This document shows positions 39,591 through 48,015 of a stretch of DNA of 64,000 nt, in pieces. The first letter of the stretch is position 1; every line of letters begins with the position of its first letter. The position numbers were made by a program, and so were the translations under genes. The notes under the pieces were generated by a model. It was not told the DNA's origin. It searched no databases and was given only the letters and a program-made list of their open reading frames with translations. Source of the DNA: Candidatus Paracaedibacteraceae bacterium (lineage in GTDB: Bacteria > Pseudomonadota > Alphaproteobacteria > Paracaedibacterales > Paracaedibacteraceae); contig JAHBYH010000002.1 in the NCBI GenBank assembly GCA_019636055.1, positions 186,001-250,000 on the forward strand, given 5' to 3'.

Positions 39591-40259
39591 TTATTTTTTT
39601 GTTGATAAAATTGCTTGTGGGTTGTTTGACCAACAGATATTCTTAAATTCTTTAACTAATGGGATTGCATCTTTAGGTATTTCCCCCATCAGAGGTTTTC
39701 CTTCTGTTTGTACCAAAACCTTAACACCTTCTGAAGTCATAATCTTGTTGAGATCTTCCTCAGATATTGCGAACGAAACTGCTTTAAGTCCGCCAATATA
39801 AAGGAAAGAGGCTTCATGCTTAAGTGCAGGCCAAATATCTTCTGTCGGAAATGGTGGATTGTAATTATTTGTAAAATCAACTTTTGAGTCCTTCTTGTGG
39901 ATTTTAAAGAAGGCAATCAATGCGGAATGATCAAATGTTTTTGTAAACGTTAATTCGCCCTGTTCCATATTATTCTTAAATAACTTAAATATAACTTGCG
40001 GATTTACTTTTATATATTTTTTAACCCGCTCTTTTTCAAAAAACCGTATCCACATCCAAATAGTGCCATTGTTATATTTCATAATCCCAATGCTATTGTG
40101 GCTATGTAAATTCTCAACACCTTCCATTGGAATATGATTTATTCGACACAAGTTTTGATTAAGTCGATCACTATGCTCGTACTCAATATTTTTTATTTCC
40201 GTACATGCAGGAAGCAACAAAGCTAGAGATAGCATACCAGAAATCAATCTTAAATTCAT
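39591..40259 (-). CDS. Unknown lipoprotein, second of a related pair
   Basis: 222 residues. Signal MNLRLISGMLSLALLLPAC gives a lipobox LPAC (Cys19). The mature start TEIKNIEYEHSDRLNQNLCR followed by INHIP aligns with that of the upstream lipoprotein (STIEVVKYYDEF and DVCQLDLYKI), and both share a WMWIRFF/WVLAKIS-like strand and a KTFDHSALIAFFKI / SSHWVSSFRFKI strand, so the two look like diverged duplicates. AGGGTG stands before the ATG. No family recognised; an outer-membrane location is likely since the +2 residue is Thr. Confidence 0.65.
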   Translation of the reverse strand: MNLRLISGMLSLALLLPACTEIKNIEYEHSDRLNQNLCRINHIPMEGVENLHSHNSIGIMKYNNGTIWMWIRFFEKERVKKYIKVNPQVIFKLFKNNMEQGELTFTKTFDHSALIAFFKIHKKDSKVDFTNNYNPPFPTEDIWPALKHEASFLYIGGLKAVSFAISEEDLNKIMTSEGVKVLVQTEGKPLMGEIPKDAIPLVKEFKNICWSNNPQAILSTKK

Positions 40260-40272
40260 TTTTTCACCCTAT

Positions 40273-40812
40273 TTAGTAACATTTTTCTAGAAAAGTTTTT
40301 AGTGCTCGTTTGTCTTTATCATCAAAATTTATATTGAGAGGACTATCATCGATTTTAACATTCAATTCAGTTTGTTTTGATGAACTAATTTTACCTAAGT
40401 GATTCTTTTTTATTTTGAACCTAAAAGACGATACCCAATGGCTGCTTGCTCCCAGATTTTTATAATGCTTTTCAGTTTCAAACCCCTCTGTCTTCAAAGA
40501 TTCTAATTTACCTTCATAATCCAATATCATGAGATTAATTTCTGGATTTTCCGGATAAAATGGGTAGCGCGGATGGATTATACTTGATATTTTTGCCAGC
40601 ACCCAATCATTGTCAACTTTTACTAAGTCCAAAAATGTTGTTCTAAATTTTGTAATATTAGCTTCGTGCTGTATTTTATATAAATCGAGTTGACACACGT
40701 CTTTTTTAGTAAATTCATCGTAATATTTGACAACTTCTATTGTAGAACATCCTGCTAAAAATGACCCTACGCAAAAAATAGGTAACAGTTTAATGTTTTT
40801 TATGGAATTCAT
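40273..40812 (-). CDS. Unknown lipoprotein, first of a related pair
   Basis: 179 residues. Signal MNSIKNIKLLPIFCVGSFLA ends in lipobox LAGC (Cys22) with Ser at +2. A conserved-looking cysteine follows in KKDVCQLDLYKIQHEA and another is the second-to-last residue. It shares the general layout of the gene 13 bases downstream and forms an operon with it. Beta-rich, no known family. The 234-base gap upstream holds only the second GC hairpin terminator. Confidence 0.6.
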   Translation of the reverse strand: MNSIKNIKLLPIFCVGSFLAGCSTIEVVKYYDEFTKKDVCQLDLYKIQHEANITKFRTTFLDLVKVDNDWVLAKISSIIHPRYPFYPENPEINLMILDYEGKLESLKTEGFETEKHYKNLGASSHWVSSFRFKIKKNHLGKISSSKQTELNVKIDDSPLNINFDDKDKRALKTFLEKCY

Positions 40813-41023
40813 AACTATCTTTCATGCACATTCTTTTAGATTCATGTAATGTTTGTTTGAGTGGTTGTATACACCAATTACGATATCAAAAACTTAGGGT
40901 TTAGACTAGAATGAACTAATATCCAGTTCAAATTTTCAAGACAATCAACGCTTATCCCTTCAAAGCAAAACCAGATCAAAACACAACAGATCGTTGTAAG
41001 AACTTAGGAACAATAAGTAAAAA

Positions 41024-41039
41024 CCCCGCCGAAGCGGGG
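41024..41039 (-). terminator. Terminator hairpin (CCCCGC-CGAA-GCGGGG), copy 2
   Basis: The 16 bases are identical to the hairpin at 39550-39565 and are followed by five T residues on the minus strand, 7 bases past the stop of the gene at 41047-42750. Confidence 0.85.
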
Positions 41040-41046
41040 AGAAATT

Positions 41047-42750
41047 TTAGTTTATTTTCGAGACATCGTCTGCGAGTTTCTTCTCAAGTTTCTTAGATTT
41101 ATCCCAAAATGTTTGCCATAAGGATTTTGTTTTTCCAAGAGGAGTATACATCAAAAGATCTGATGCACTTTCCTTAAAGAATGAACGGCAGATATTCATT
41201 CCATCAGAAACTTTTTGCAAATAAGCAAGAGCAGCATCGCGCCCATTTTCTGCAGACAATGTTTCTTCAGTTGGCGGAGTGATTTTAATACCAGCAATAT
41301 TTAGCAAAGCAACATCATCCAAAGCATCTGCAAGTTCATACTTTAAAGTCTCGATCTGCCAAGTATATTCTACTCCACCAGCAACTTTAACCTTTACAGT
41401 TGTCATCATTGGACTTTCAGTAATATCAATGCGATAAGTTTTTCCAGTTAAATCAGCTCTTTTAAAGCGAAGTTCAGGGGTATAATAATATCTTTGTTCT
41501 TTTGCAGGTAAGCCAGCTGCTAAGATTGCATCCAAAACTTGTTCCGCAGATAAAGACGTTTTTCCGGTAATTGGATCAGTCTTTAATATATCATTTTGCT
41601 CATTGACAGCCTCACCTAAAATGAGTTTTAAAATATCATCAAAATTGGCCAGATCAAAGATCTGAGGAGAGATATTAAGGTCTTCGTGCATTGTCACAAA
41701 GAAACCAACCATAGCCTTTTTAAGGTGTGCCATAGTATAGGTTGGTAAATATGCTGTAAAATACAGATCAACGAGTTGCGACAGGCTATCCTCAATTAAA
41801 TTTGACTTTGCTGTCATATAAGTAACAACAGGTAAAACCAAGTCATCGACATCAATTTTACCGTCGGCTAGTTTTTCTAATCGAGTATAAGCTGCTGAAT
41901 CAAAAGCCGCATCTTTGCTAGCCTGATCACCATAAGCATGAAGGTAATCATGTAAACCAAACAAAAATGGCGTCATTCCAATCCCATGCGCTGTTAAATT
42001 CTTGCTTGTCACCGGCATTGGATAGACACGATTGATAAAGGCTTCGATCAACGTCACAAGGCCCATCTTCCCACGCCCAAAAACAGGATAAGATGGTACA
42101 GAAACCCTTCCGACTTTAGCTGTTGTGTCATCAACTAAGTTTCTTAATCTTTGTGATAGATTTGTTGGGACTGAGACGCTTGCTAACTCATCTTGTTCAG
42201 TAATGGCCAAAAGAGAAAAAGGAGATTGCCAATTTGTACGCGCGTTACGATCAATCTCATCGCCACCAAAGCTTGAAAAAACAGCAAGTGCATCCTGCGT
42301 TGGTTCACCGGAAATTGCAGCTAATACTCTAAAACCGTATGTATAAAGTGTCACCACATCAAAACGACCGGATTTTATGTTATCAGCAAGCTCTGCTACA
42401 AGGTATTGAAGCTGTGGAAATTCAGGCGCCATGGTTTGGATTTGTCGTTGCATCCAGCTAAAAAGCGGAGCAGCATCCGGTTGGATAATACAAACGGGGT
42501 CAGAGGTCTGAACTTTCGAGAAAGTTCTCATCAGTGCGAGCGGCATCACGGCACTATCTCTATAACCGCCAAGCAAGCTTGGAAAACGTGATTCTATTGC
42601 AAATTTCAAGTCTGATGGAGGAATAGCTAAACTAAGCTCATATTGCCCCGGATAACCTGTAATATTTTTTTCATCATCAGCAGCTTTAATAAAACTAATA
42701 CTCGCCAATGTTGAGAAAAGGATTTTTTTCAGTAATGATTTACGTTTCAT
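41047..42750 (-). CDS. Unknown large exported protein
   Basis: 567 residues. The signal peptide MKRKSLLKKILFSTLASISF ends near IKAADDEK. The rest is mostly helical with few cysteines, without recognisable repeats or catalytic motifs. Segments that might serve for a search are VMPLALMRTFSKVQTSDPV, GIGMTPFLFGLHDYLHAYGD and GFFVTMHEDLNISPQIFDL. The H-D-Y-L-H-A-Y-G-D stretch could bind a metal, but this is guesswork. AAGGA lies 6 bases before the ATG. Monocistronic with its own terminator. Likely a lineage-specific secreted protein. Confidence 0.65.
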   Translation of the reverse strand: MKRKSLLKKILFSTLASISFIKAADDEKNITGYPGQYELSLAIPPSDLKFAIESRFPSLLGGYRDSAVMPLALMRTFSKVQTSDPVCIIQPDAAPLFSWMQRQIQTMAPEFPQLQYLVAELADNIKSGRFDVVTLYTYGFRVLAAISGEPTQDALAVFSSFGGDEIDRNARTNWQSPFSLLAITEQDELASVSVPTNLSQRLRNLVDDTTAKVGRVSVPSYPVFGRGKMGLVTLIEAFINRVYPMPVTSKNLTAHGIGMTPFLFGLHDYLHAYGDQASKDAAFDSAAYTRLEKLADGKIDVDDLVLPVVTYMTAKSNLIEDSLSQLVDLYFTAYLPTYTMAHLKKAMVGFFVTMHEDLNISPQIFDLANFDDILKLILGEAVNEQNDILKTDPITGKTSLSAEQVLDAILAAGLPAKEQRYYYTPELRFKRADLTGKTYRIDITESPMMTTVKVKVAGGVEYTWQIETLKYELADALDDVALLNIAGIKITPPTEETLSAENGRDAALAYLQKVSDGMNICRSFFKESASDLLMYTPLGKTKSLWQTFWDKSKKLEKKLADDVSKIN

Positions 42751-42840
42751 TTTGATTCCTTGTCCTGTAAATAATCAATTATTGTGCTATCCTAATATAA
42801 GAACTGATTTATAATTTGCCAATAACTATTACTTAAGGAA

Positions 42841-42915
42841 TGGTGCCGCTGGAGAGAATCGAACTCTCGACCCCACCCTTACCAAGGGTGTGCTCTACCT
42901 CTGAGCCACAGCGGC
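42841..42915 (-). tRNA. tRNA-Thr (anticodon GGT)
   Basis: On the minus strand acceptor GCCGCTG pairs with CAGCGGC, the D-arm is GGCTCAGAGGTAGAGC, the anticodon stem-loop is ACCCTTGGTAAGGGT (GGT), the T-arm is GAGAGTTCGATTCTCTC, and the CCA end is encoded. Confidence 0.95.
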
Positions 42916-42996
42916 ATACTAAGATGACAACAGAATGTCATAAGACATGGCCTTGACGCAAGTTTTTTATTGAGCAATACCAACCATAGATTGGTA

Positions 42997-43650
42997 TTAC
43001 GCAACGGATCGTACAGCCAACCTTTGTTTGACATATCCTTCAACAGATCGACAAAGTTCCGGTAATTTGCCCGTGAAAAAATGATCAGCATCAGAGATTT
43101 GCGTATAATCGATGCGAATACCGCGTTGCTGTTGTAACTTATCCGCCATTTTAGCCACATACCCAAAAGGAACGATATCGTCTTTAGCTCCCTGAAGGAT
43201 AAGTCCTGGTACAGGGCACGGAGCCAAAAAGCTAAAGTCATAACGATCAGCAGGCGGAGCCACAGAAATAAATCCATCCAATTCTGGGCGACGCATCAGC
43301 AATTGCATAGCAATCCATGCACCAAAAGAAAAGCCTCCGATAAAACACTTGGAGGCTGTTGGATTAATGGTTTGCAACCAATCAAGAGCAGTTGCCGCAT
43401 CATTCAATTCACCTTCACCACTATCAAAAGAACCTTCAGATCGGCCAACGCCACGGAAGTTCATGCGTAATGTGGAAAAACCCAGATCAACAAAAGTACG
43501 ATAAAGCGCATAAACAACTTTATTGTTCATGGTGCCGCCGAATTGTGGATTAGGATGAAGAATCAAAGCAATAGGAGCATCCTCGCGGGTGCTTTGATGA
43601 TAGCGGCCTTCTAGGCGGCCGGCTGGGCCATTAAAAATGACTTCTGCCAT
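42997..43650 (-). CDS. Alpha/beta hydrolase (dienelactone-hydrolase-like)
   Basis: 217 residues. ALILHPNPQFGGTMNNKVV, TLRMNFRGVGRSEGSFD and the nucleophile elbow GGFSFGAW (Ser near residue 108) are characteristic of a widespread small alpha/beta hydrolase family in proteobacteria; Asp (DDIVP, near 167) and His (DADHFF, near 190) would complete the triad. Substrate unknown. It is divergent from iscR; the same neighbour relation is seen in other alphaproteobacteria. Confidence 0.88.
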   Translation of the reverse strand: MAEVIFNGPAGRLEGRYHQSTREDAPIALILHPNPQFGGTMNNKVVYALYRTFVDLGFSTLRMNFRGVGRSEGSFDSGEGELNDAATALDWLQTINPTASKCFIGGFSFGAWIAMQLLMRRPELDGFISVAPPADRYDFSFLAPCPVPGLILQGAKDDIVPFGYVAKMADKLQQQRGIRIDYTQISDADHFFTGKLPELCRSVEGYVKQRLAVRSVA

Positions 43651-43697
43651 GGGTTTCCCCTTTCAATTAAGAAAATAGGCTCAAAAAAACAAAATCT

Positions 43698-43722
43698 ATA
43701 CTTGACCATTTTAGTCAGAATA
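43698..43722 (+). promoter_or_regulatory. IscR type-1-like site overlapping the iscR promoter -35
   Basis: The stretch beginning ATACTTGACCATTTTAGTC matches the left half and centre of the E. coli type-1 IscR consensus (ATAsyyGACT-rwwwy-AGTC); the right half is weaker. It contains a -35-like TTGACC (43702-43707), with a plausible -10 (TTATTT or TATTTC) 16-17 bases on. By analogy holo-IscR would repress its own operon here. Confidence 0.5.
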
Positions 43723-43831
43723 GTTATTTCTATCCATATAAACCTTAGTTTTTTCAAGCAGAAACACTCTGTCTGTGATTAAGTGTAGCATGGCTTTTTT
43801 AGAAGAGCTATGAAGATTTTGGAGAATTTGT

Positions 43832-44278
43832 GTGAAATTAAGCTCAAAAGCAAGATATGCAGTGATGGCCATGGTCGATATCGCACATTACGGTGAGGCA
43901 GAACCCGTGTCTTTGAGCGCTATTTCCGTGCGTCAGGACTTGCCTTTGGCCTATTTGGAACAACTTTTCAACAAACTCAAAAAAGCAGGCCTTGTCATAA
44001 GTTGTCGCGGAGCAACGGGTGGGTACAAACTCAGTCAACCTCGAGCCGATATCCATATTTATAATATAATTGCAGCAGTTGACACCCCATTAAAAGCCAC
44101 TCGATGCAGTAGCGACCATAGTGGCTGTCAGGTTTCTGGCACAAAGTGTATGACTCATGATTTGTGGGGAGAATTGACCACTGTTGTCGCCGAATTTCTG
44201 AAAAAAATAACGCTGGATGATATTTGTGCGCGGCGCGTCAAAGGATTAACATCCCAATTATTTGAGAGGGCTGCCTAA
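43832..44278 (+). CDS. iscR: Rrf2-family Fe-S regulator IscR (GTG start)
   Basis: 148 residues. Winged helix at the N-terminus (MKLSSKARYAVMAMVDIA, YLEQLFNKLKKAGLV) and the cluster-binding cysteines 92, 99 and 106 (RCSSDHSGCQ, TKCMTHD) with His109 nearby, close to the C92/C98/C104/H107 pattern of E. coli IscR; spacing is one residue longer twice. It should sense Fe-S status through a [2Fe-2S] cluster. The start is GTG at 43832, with GGAG 7 bases before. It overlaps the next gene by one base (TAATG). Confidence 0.92.
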   Translation: MKLSSKARYAVMAMVDIAHYGEAEPVSLSAISVRQDLPLAYLEQLFNKLKKAGLVISCRGATGGYKLSQPRADIHIYNIIAAVDTPLKATRCSSDHSGCQVSGTKCMTHDLWGELTTVVAEFLKKITLDDICARRVKGLTSQLFERAA

Positions 44279-45375
44279 TGACACGTATCTATTTAGACCA
44301 CAATGCAACAACCCCCCTAATCACCAAAGCGAAAACCGCTGTCATTGATGTTATGGGTGTTTTGGGCAATGCCTCGTCCATTCATGCCCACGGCAGGACC
44401 GTTCGTACCTATATAGAAAAGGCACGGCAATCTCTTGCAGATTTCTTTGGCACCAAAGCGTCTCAGGTTGTCTTCACGAGTGGTGCAACAGAATCGAACA
44501 ACATGGTCTTGAAAGGCTTTCAAGGTGCAATCATTACAAGTGCTATTGAACATGATTCAGTCCTTGAAGCCAATAAATCCGCTTTAATCTGTTCAGTTGA
44601 TGATCAAGGGACTATTAATCTAAACCATTTAGAGAATCTATTACAACAAGTAACAGCACCTGTTTTAGTTAGCATTATGGCCGCCAATAATGAAACGGGA
44701 GTCATTCAACCTTTAGATCAAATCGTGAAACTATGCCGTCAGTATGGCGCAAAGATCCACACGGATGCGGTTCAGGGTGTCGGCAAACTAAATTTAACTT
44801 GGTCAGATTTTGATTTTATTTCTCTGTCTGCTCATAAAATTGGCGGGCTACAGGGTGCCGGGGCCTTGATTATCAATGAAAAAATTTCATTATTCCCACT
44901 GATCCGGGGCGGGGGACAGGAACGTTACTTTAGGTCAGGTACAGAAAACATTACCGGGATTGTCAGTTTAGGAACAGCAATTGCTGATTGTCCGAATCGA
45001 GATTGGCAGGCTATTGAGGCATTGCGCGACTCTCTTCAAGATCAATTAACCGCAGCTTGCCCGAATTTAACCGTTTTCTCAAAGGATGCGCCTCGTCTAG
45101 CTAACACTCTGTGCTTTGCAACGCCTGACCTGACCAGTAATACGCAGGTTATGCACTTTGATTTATCAGGTATCAGCGTTTCTGCCGGATCAGCCTGCTC
45201 ATCGGGCAAGGTTAAAACGTCTCATGTATTACAAGCCATGGGGATGACATCCCCCTGTTTAGATCAATCTCTTCGTGTTAGTTTAGGTCTAACAACAACT
45301 AAGGCTGATATCGACGCATTCATTGCCGCTTGGCAAATTTTATATTCTCGCACTAAAGAAAGGATCGCTTCATGA
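44278..45375 (+). CDS. Cysteine desulfurase, first of two (NifS/IscS-like)
   Basis: 365 residues, PLP-dependent. [11 protein letters not shown] at the N-terminus, the PLP lysine in [18 protein letters not shown] (about residue 190), and the sulfur-accepting Cys in [21 protein letters not shown] (about residue 305). It is shorter and more divergent than the IscS that follows. Such tandem desulfurases also exist in Rickettsia (family knowledge). Start and stop overlap its neighbours (TAATG before, ATGA after), so translation is coupled. Confidence 0.9.
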   Translation: MTRIYLDHNATTPLITKAKTAVIDVMGVLGNASSIHAHGRTVRTYIEKARQSLADFFGTKASQVVFTSGATESNNMVLKGFQGAIITSAIEHDSVLEANKSALICSVDDQGTINLNHLENLLQQVTAPVLVSIMAANNETGVIQPLDQIVKLCRQYGAKIHTDAVQGVGKLNLTWSDFDFISLSAHKIGGLQGAGALIINEKISLFPLIRGGGQERYFRSGTENITGIVSLGTAIADCPNRDWQAIEALRDSLQDQLTAACPNLTVFSKDAPRLANTLCFATPDLTSNTQVMHFDLSGISVSAGSACSSGKVKTSHVLQAMGMTSPCLDQSLRVSLGLTTTKADIDAFIAAWQILYSRTKERIAS

Positions 45376-46625
45376 CAACTTCATGTAATCCAACTGCTCA
45401 ACAATCACCGTCATTGGAAGGTCAAATCTATCTTGATTATCAAGCAACTACACCGTGTGATCCTCGTGTTTTTGAAAAGATGATCCCCTATTTTTGTGAG
45501 GTCTTTGGCAATCCTCATTCTCGGAGTCATCCACATGGTTGGTTAGCCGAAGCTGCTGTTGAAAAGGCACGCGCTCAAGTGGCCTCTATTATTAAAGCCG
45601 ATCCACGCGAAATCGTCTTTACGAGTGGGGCAACCGAATCTAATAACTTGGCTCTAAAGGGAACAGCTCAGTTCCACAAGGATAAGAAAAACCATATTAT
45701 TACTGTGGTCACAGAACATAAATGTGTTTTGGACACCTGTCGTCACTTAGAACAAGATGGTTTTGAGATAACATACTTACCTGTTGGGACAGATGGTCTC
45801 ATTAATTTGGATGACCTGAAGTCAGCGATTAAAGATACAACGTTAATCGTCTCGGTTATGGCTGTTAACAATGAAATTGGTGTCATTCAACCGATAGCTG
45901 AGATTGGTAAGATTTGCCGTGAAAAAGGTGTATTATTCCATACCGACGCAGCACAAGCCATTGGAAAAATTAATATTGATGTTGAAGCTATGAACATTGA
46001 CCTCTTAAGCATTTCAGGTCACAAGATTTATGGTCCTAAGGGCATTGGGGCATTGTATGTTCGTCGTCGTCCTCGGGTTCGACTCCAAGCGTTGATTAAT
46101 GGTGGCGGGCAAGAACGAGGTATGCGGTCAGGGACATTATCCCCTGCATTATGTGTTGGGTTAGGTGAAGCGTGCGCCATTGCAGAAGCAGAAATGACAC
46201 AAGAACACGATCGTATTAAAAAGTTAGCTGACAAATTTTATTCAACATTGACGGCACGCTTACCTGAAGTCTTTTTAAATGGTCATAAAGACAAACGAGT
46301 TCCCGGTAATTTGAATTTAAGCTTTGCCCACGTTGAAGGCGAAAGTATGATTATGGGGATTAAAAAACTATCCGTATCATCAGGATCTGCCTGTACCTCG
46401 GCATCCCTTGAACCATCTTATGTCTTGCGTTCAATTGGTGTCGGAGAAGAACTCGCCCATACGTCCATTCGTTTTGGCATTGGACGGTTTACAACAGAAC
46501 AAGAAATTGACCTCGCTCTCGAGGCGATTATTACATCCGTTGAAAAACTTCGTGCCATGAGCCCTCTATGGGAAATGGCACAAGAAGGGATTGATATTAC
46601 GAAGATTCAATGGGCAGCCCATTGA
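45372..46625 (+). CDS. iscS: Cysteine desulfurase IscS
   Basis: 417 residues. [31 protein letters not shown], the PLP lysine in [20 protein letters not shown] (about residue 222), [20 protein letters not shown], and the mobile loop [20 protein letters not shown] with the persulfide Cys (near 342). It supplies sulfur for IscU and tRNA thiolation. It overlaps the previous gene by 4 bases and is followed by iscU after a 71-base gap. Confidence 0.95.
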   Translation: MTTSCNPTAQQSPSLEGQIYLDYQATTPCDPRVFEKMIPYFCEVFGNPHSRSHPHGWLAEAAVEKARAQVASIIKADPREIVFTSGATESNNLALKGTAQFHKDKKNHIITVVTEHKCVLDTCRHLEQDGFEITYLPVGTDGLINLDDLKSAIKDTTLIVSVMAVNNEIGVIQPIAEIGKICREKGVLFHTDAAQAIGKINIDVEAMNIDLLSISGHKIYGPKGIGALYVRRRPRVRLQALINGGGQERGMRSGTLSPALCVGLGEACAIAEAEMTQEHDRIKKLADKFYSTLTARLPEVFLNGHKDKRVPGNLNLSFAHVEGESMIMGIKKLSVSSGSACTSASLEPSYVLRSIGVGEELAHTSIRFGIGRFTTEQEIDLALEAIITSVEKLRAMSPLWEMAQEGIDITKIQWAAH

Positions 46626-46696
46626 TGATCAGTATGGCAGAAGATGCTTGGACAATACTAAAATCGTACTAATATAATTAAAGTAAGGAGGCCAAA

Positions 46697-47095
46697 ATGG
46701 CATACACAAAAGAAGTTCTCGATCATTATGAAAACCCACGCAACGTTGGATCGATGGACAAAGATGACCAATCTGTTGGAACAGGTCTTGTTGGTGCACC
46801 GGCATGTGGCGACGTTATGAAACTACAGATTAAAGTATCTGCCGAAGGTATTATTGAAGATGCAAAATTCAAGACTTTTGGCTGTGGGTCAGCAATTGCT
46901 TCATCCTCTCTGATCACAGAATGGGTTAAAGGAAAATCCATTGAGGATGCTCAAGCCATTAAGAATACAGAAATCGCTAAACATTTGGCATTGCCTCCTG
47001 TTAAAATTCATTGCTCAATTTTGGCGGAAGATGCCATCAAAGCAGCTGTTGCTGATTATAAAAGTAAAAATTCAACCACTGTTGATGCAGCTTAA
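46697..47095 (+). CDS. iscU: Fe-S cluster scaffold IscU
   Basis: 132 residues. The three cluster cysteines are Cys37 (GAPACGDV, with Asp39), Cys63 (FGCGSAIASS) and Cys106 (KIHCSILAED); LPPVK at 99-103 is the HscA recognition motif. It receives sulfur from IscS and hands clusters on through HscA/HscB, both encoded downstream. AAGGAGG stands just before the ATG, one of the strongest ribosome sites in the window. Confidence 0.97.
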   Translation: MAYTKEVLDHYENPRNVGSMDKDDQSVGTGLVGAPACGDVMKLQIKVSAEGIIEDAKFKTFGCGSAIASSSLITEWVKGKSIEDAQAIKNTEIAKHLALPPVKIHCSILAEDAIKAAVADYKSKNSTTVDAA

Positions 47096-47111
47096 TTAGA
47101 GGATTGAACCG

Positions 47112-47447
47112 ATGCGCCCAACACCATTGACCATGACAGAATCAGCCAAGCAGCGTGTTCGCGATTTGATGAGTCAGCGTGAAACACCTGCTGTTGGGAT
47201 TCGCATTGGAATCAAAACTAAAGGATGTTCGGGCATGTCCTATACCATGGAATTTGCTGATCAAGCCTCTCCTTTTGATGAAGTTGTGACCATTGATGAC
47301 ATTACCTTGATGATTGATCCCAAAGCTATTATGTTCATCCTGGGTACAGAAATGGATTACATCGAAGAAACTTTGCATTCTGGATTTGTCTTTAACAACC
47401 CGAATGAAAAAGGCCGTTGTGGCTGTGGAAAGTCTTTTCATGTCTAG
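47112..47447 (+). CDS. iscA: A-type Fe-S carrier IscA
   Basis: 111 residues. IGIKTKGCSGMSYTMEFAD gives the first cysteine and GRCGCGKSFHV the C-terminal Cys-Gly-Cys pair, the A-type carrier pattern. It transfers clusters to apo-proteins. 16 bases after iscU. A hairpin follows before hscB. ErpA is the alternative name for close relatives, but operon position favours IscA. Confidence 0.95.
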   Translation: MRPTPLTMTESAKQRVRDLMSQRETPAVGIRIGIKTKGCSGMSYTMEFADQASPFDEVVTIDDITLMIDPKAIMFILGTEMDYIEETLHSGFVFNNPNEKGRCGCGKSFHV

Positions 47448-47455
47448 CAAAAAAA

Positions 47456-47480
47456 CGCCTCTCCTTCAAAGGGAGGGGTG
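47456..47480 (+). promoter_or_regulatory. Hairpin inside the ISC operon between iscA and hscB
   Basis: CGCCTCTCCTT (47456-47466) can pair over 11 positions (some G-U) with AGGGAGGGGTG (47470-47480) around a CAA loop. No strong T-run follows, so it may be a partial terminator or an mRNA-stability element that sets the ratio of upstream to downstream Isc proteins. Confidence 0.5.
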
Positions 47481-47502
47481 AGTTCTAATAAGGAAACTTT
47501 CT

Positions 47503-48015
47503 ATGTCTAATTCTTTTGATATTTTTGATCTCGAAGCAATGTTCAATATCGATCTTATCATCTTAGATCAAAAGTATCGAGCGATCCAAGCTTTGGTTCA
47601 TCCAGATCGTTTTATTGGTAAAACAGATGCTGAACGACGCGCTGCCGCTGATCACGCTATCAAGGTAAACGAAGCTTATCAACGCCTAAAGAATCCGCTT
47701 CACCGCGCAGAAGAGCTGCTCAAAGCAAAAGGAATAGATATCCCGGGACAAGGCGGACAAACAATTCAACACTCAACGTTACTCATGCAAGTTATGGCGT
47801 GGCGTGAAGAGTTAGATGATGTTCAAAAAATTGAAGATTTAGATTTATTAGAACAAGCATTACAAAAGAGGCTAGTGTTTGTTCATCAATCCATGGACAC
47901 ATCAGATTCTTTGGTTTATCTTTATCTCGAACTTGTCTATTTGACCAAAATATTAGAAGAAATATCTTATCATCCGCTAAGGAAAACTCATGTTCGTTCA
48001 ACTCCTAGACCCTAA
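47503..48015 (+). CDS. hscB: Fe-S co-chaperone HscB
   Basis: 170 residues. An N-terminal J domain with HPD at 33-35 (ALVHPDRFIGKTDAERR) and a C-terminal three-helix IscU-binding domain (about residues 90-155). It presents IscU to HscA and stimulates its ATPase. TAAGGAAAC stands before the ATG. It overlaps hscA by 26 bases. Confidence 0.93.
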   Translation: MSNSFDIFDLEAMFNIDLIILDQKYRAIQALVHPDRFIGKTDAERRAAADHAIKVNEAYQRLKNPLHRAEELLKAKGIDIPGQGGQTIQHSTLLMQVMAWREELDDVQKIEDLDLLEQALQKRLVFVHQSMDTSDSLVYLYLELVYLTKILEEISYHPLRKTHVRSTPRP

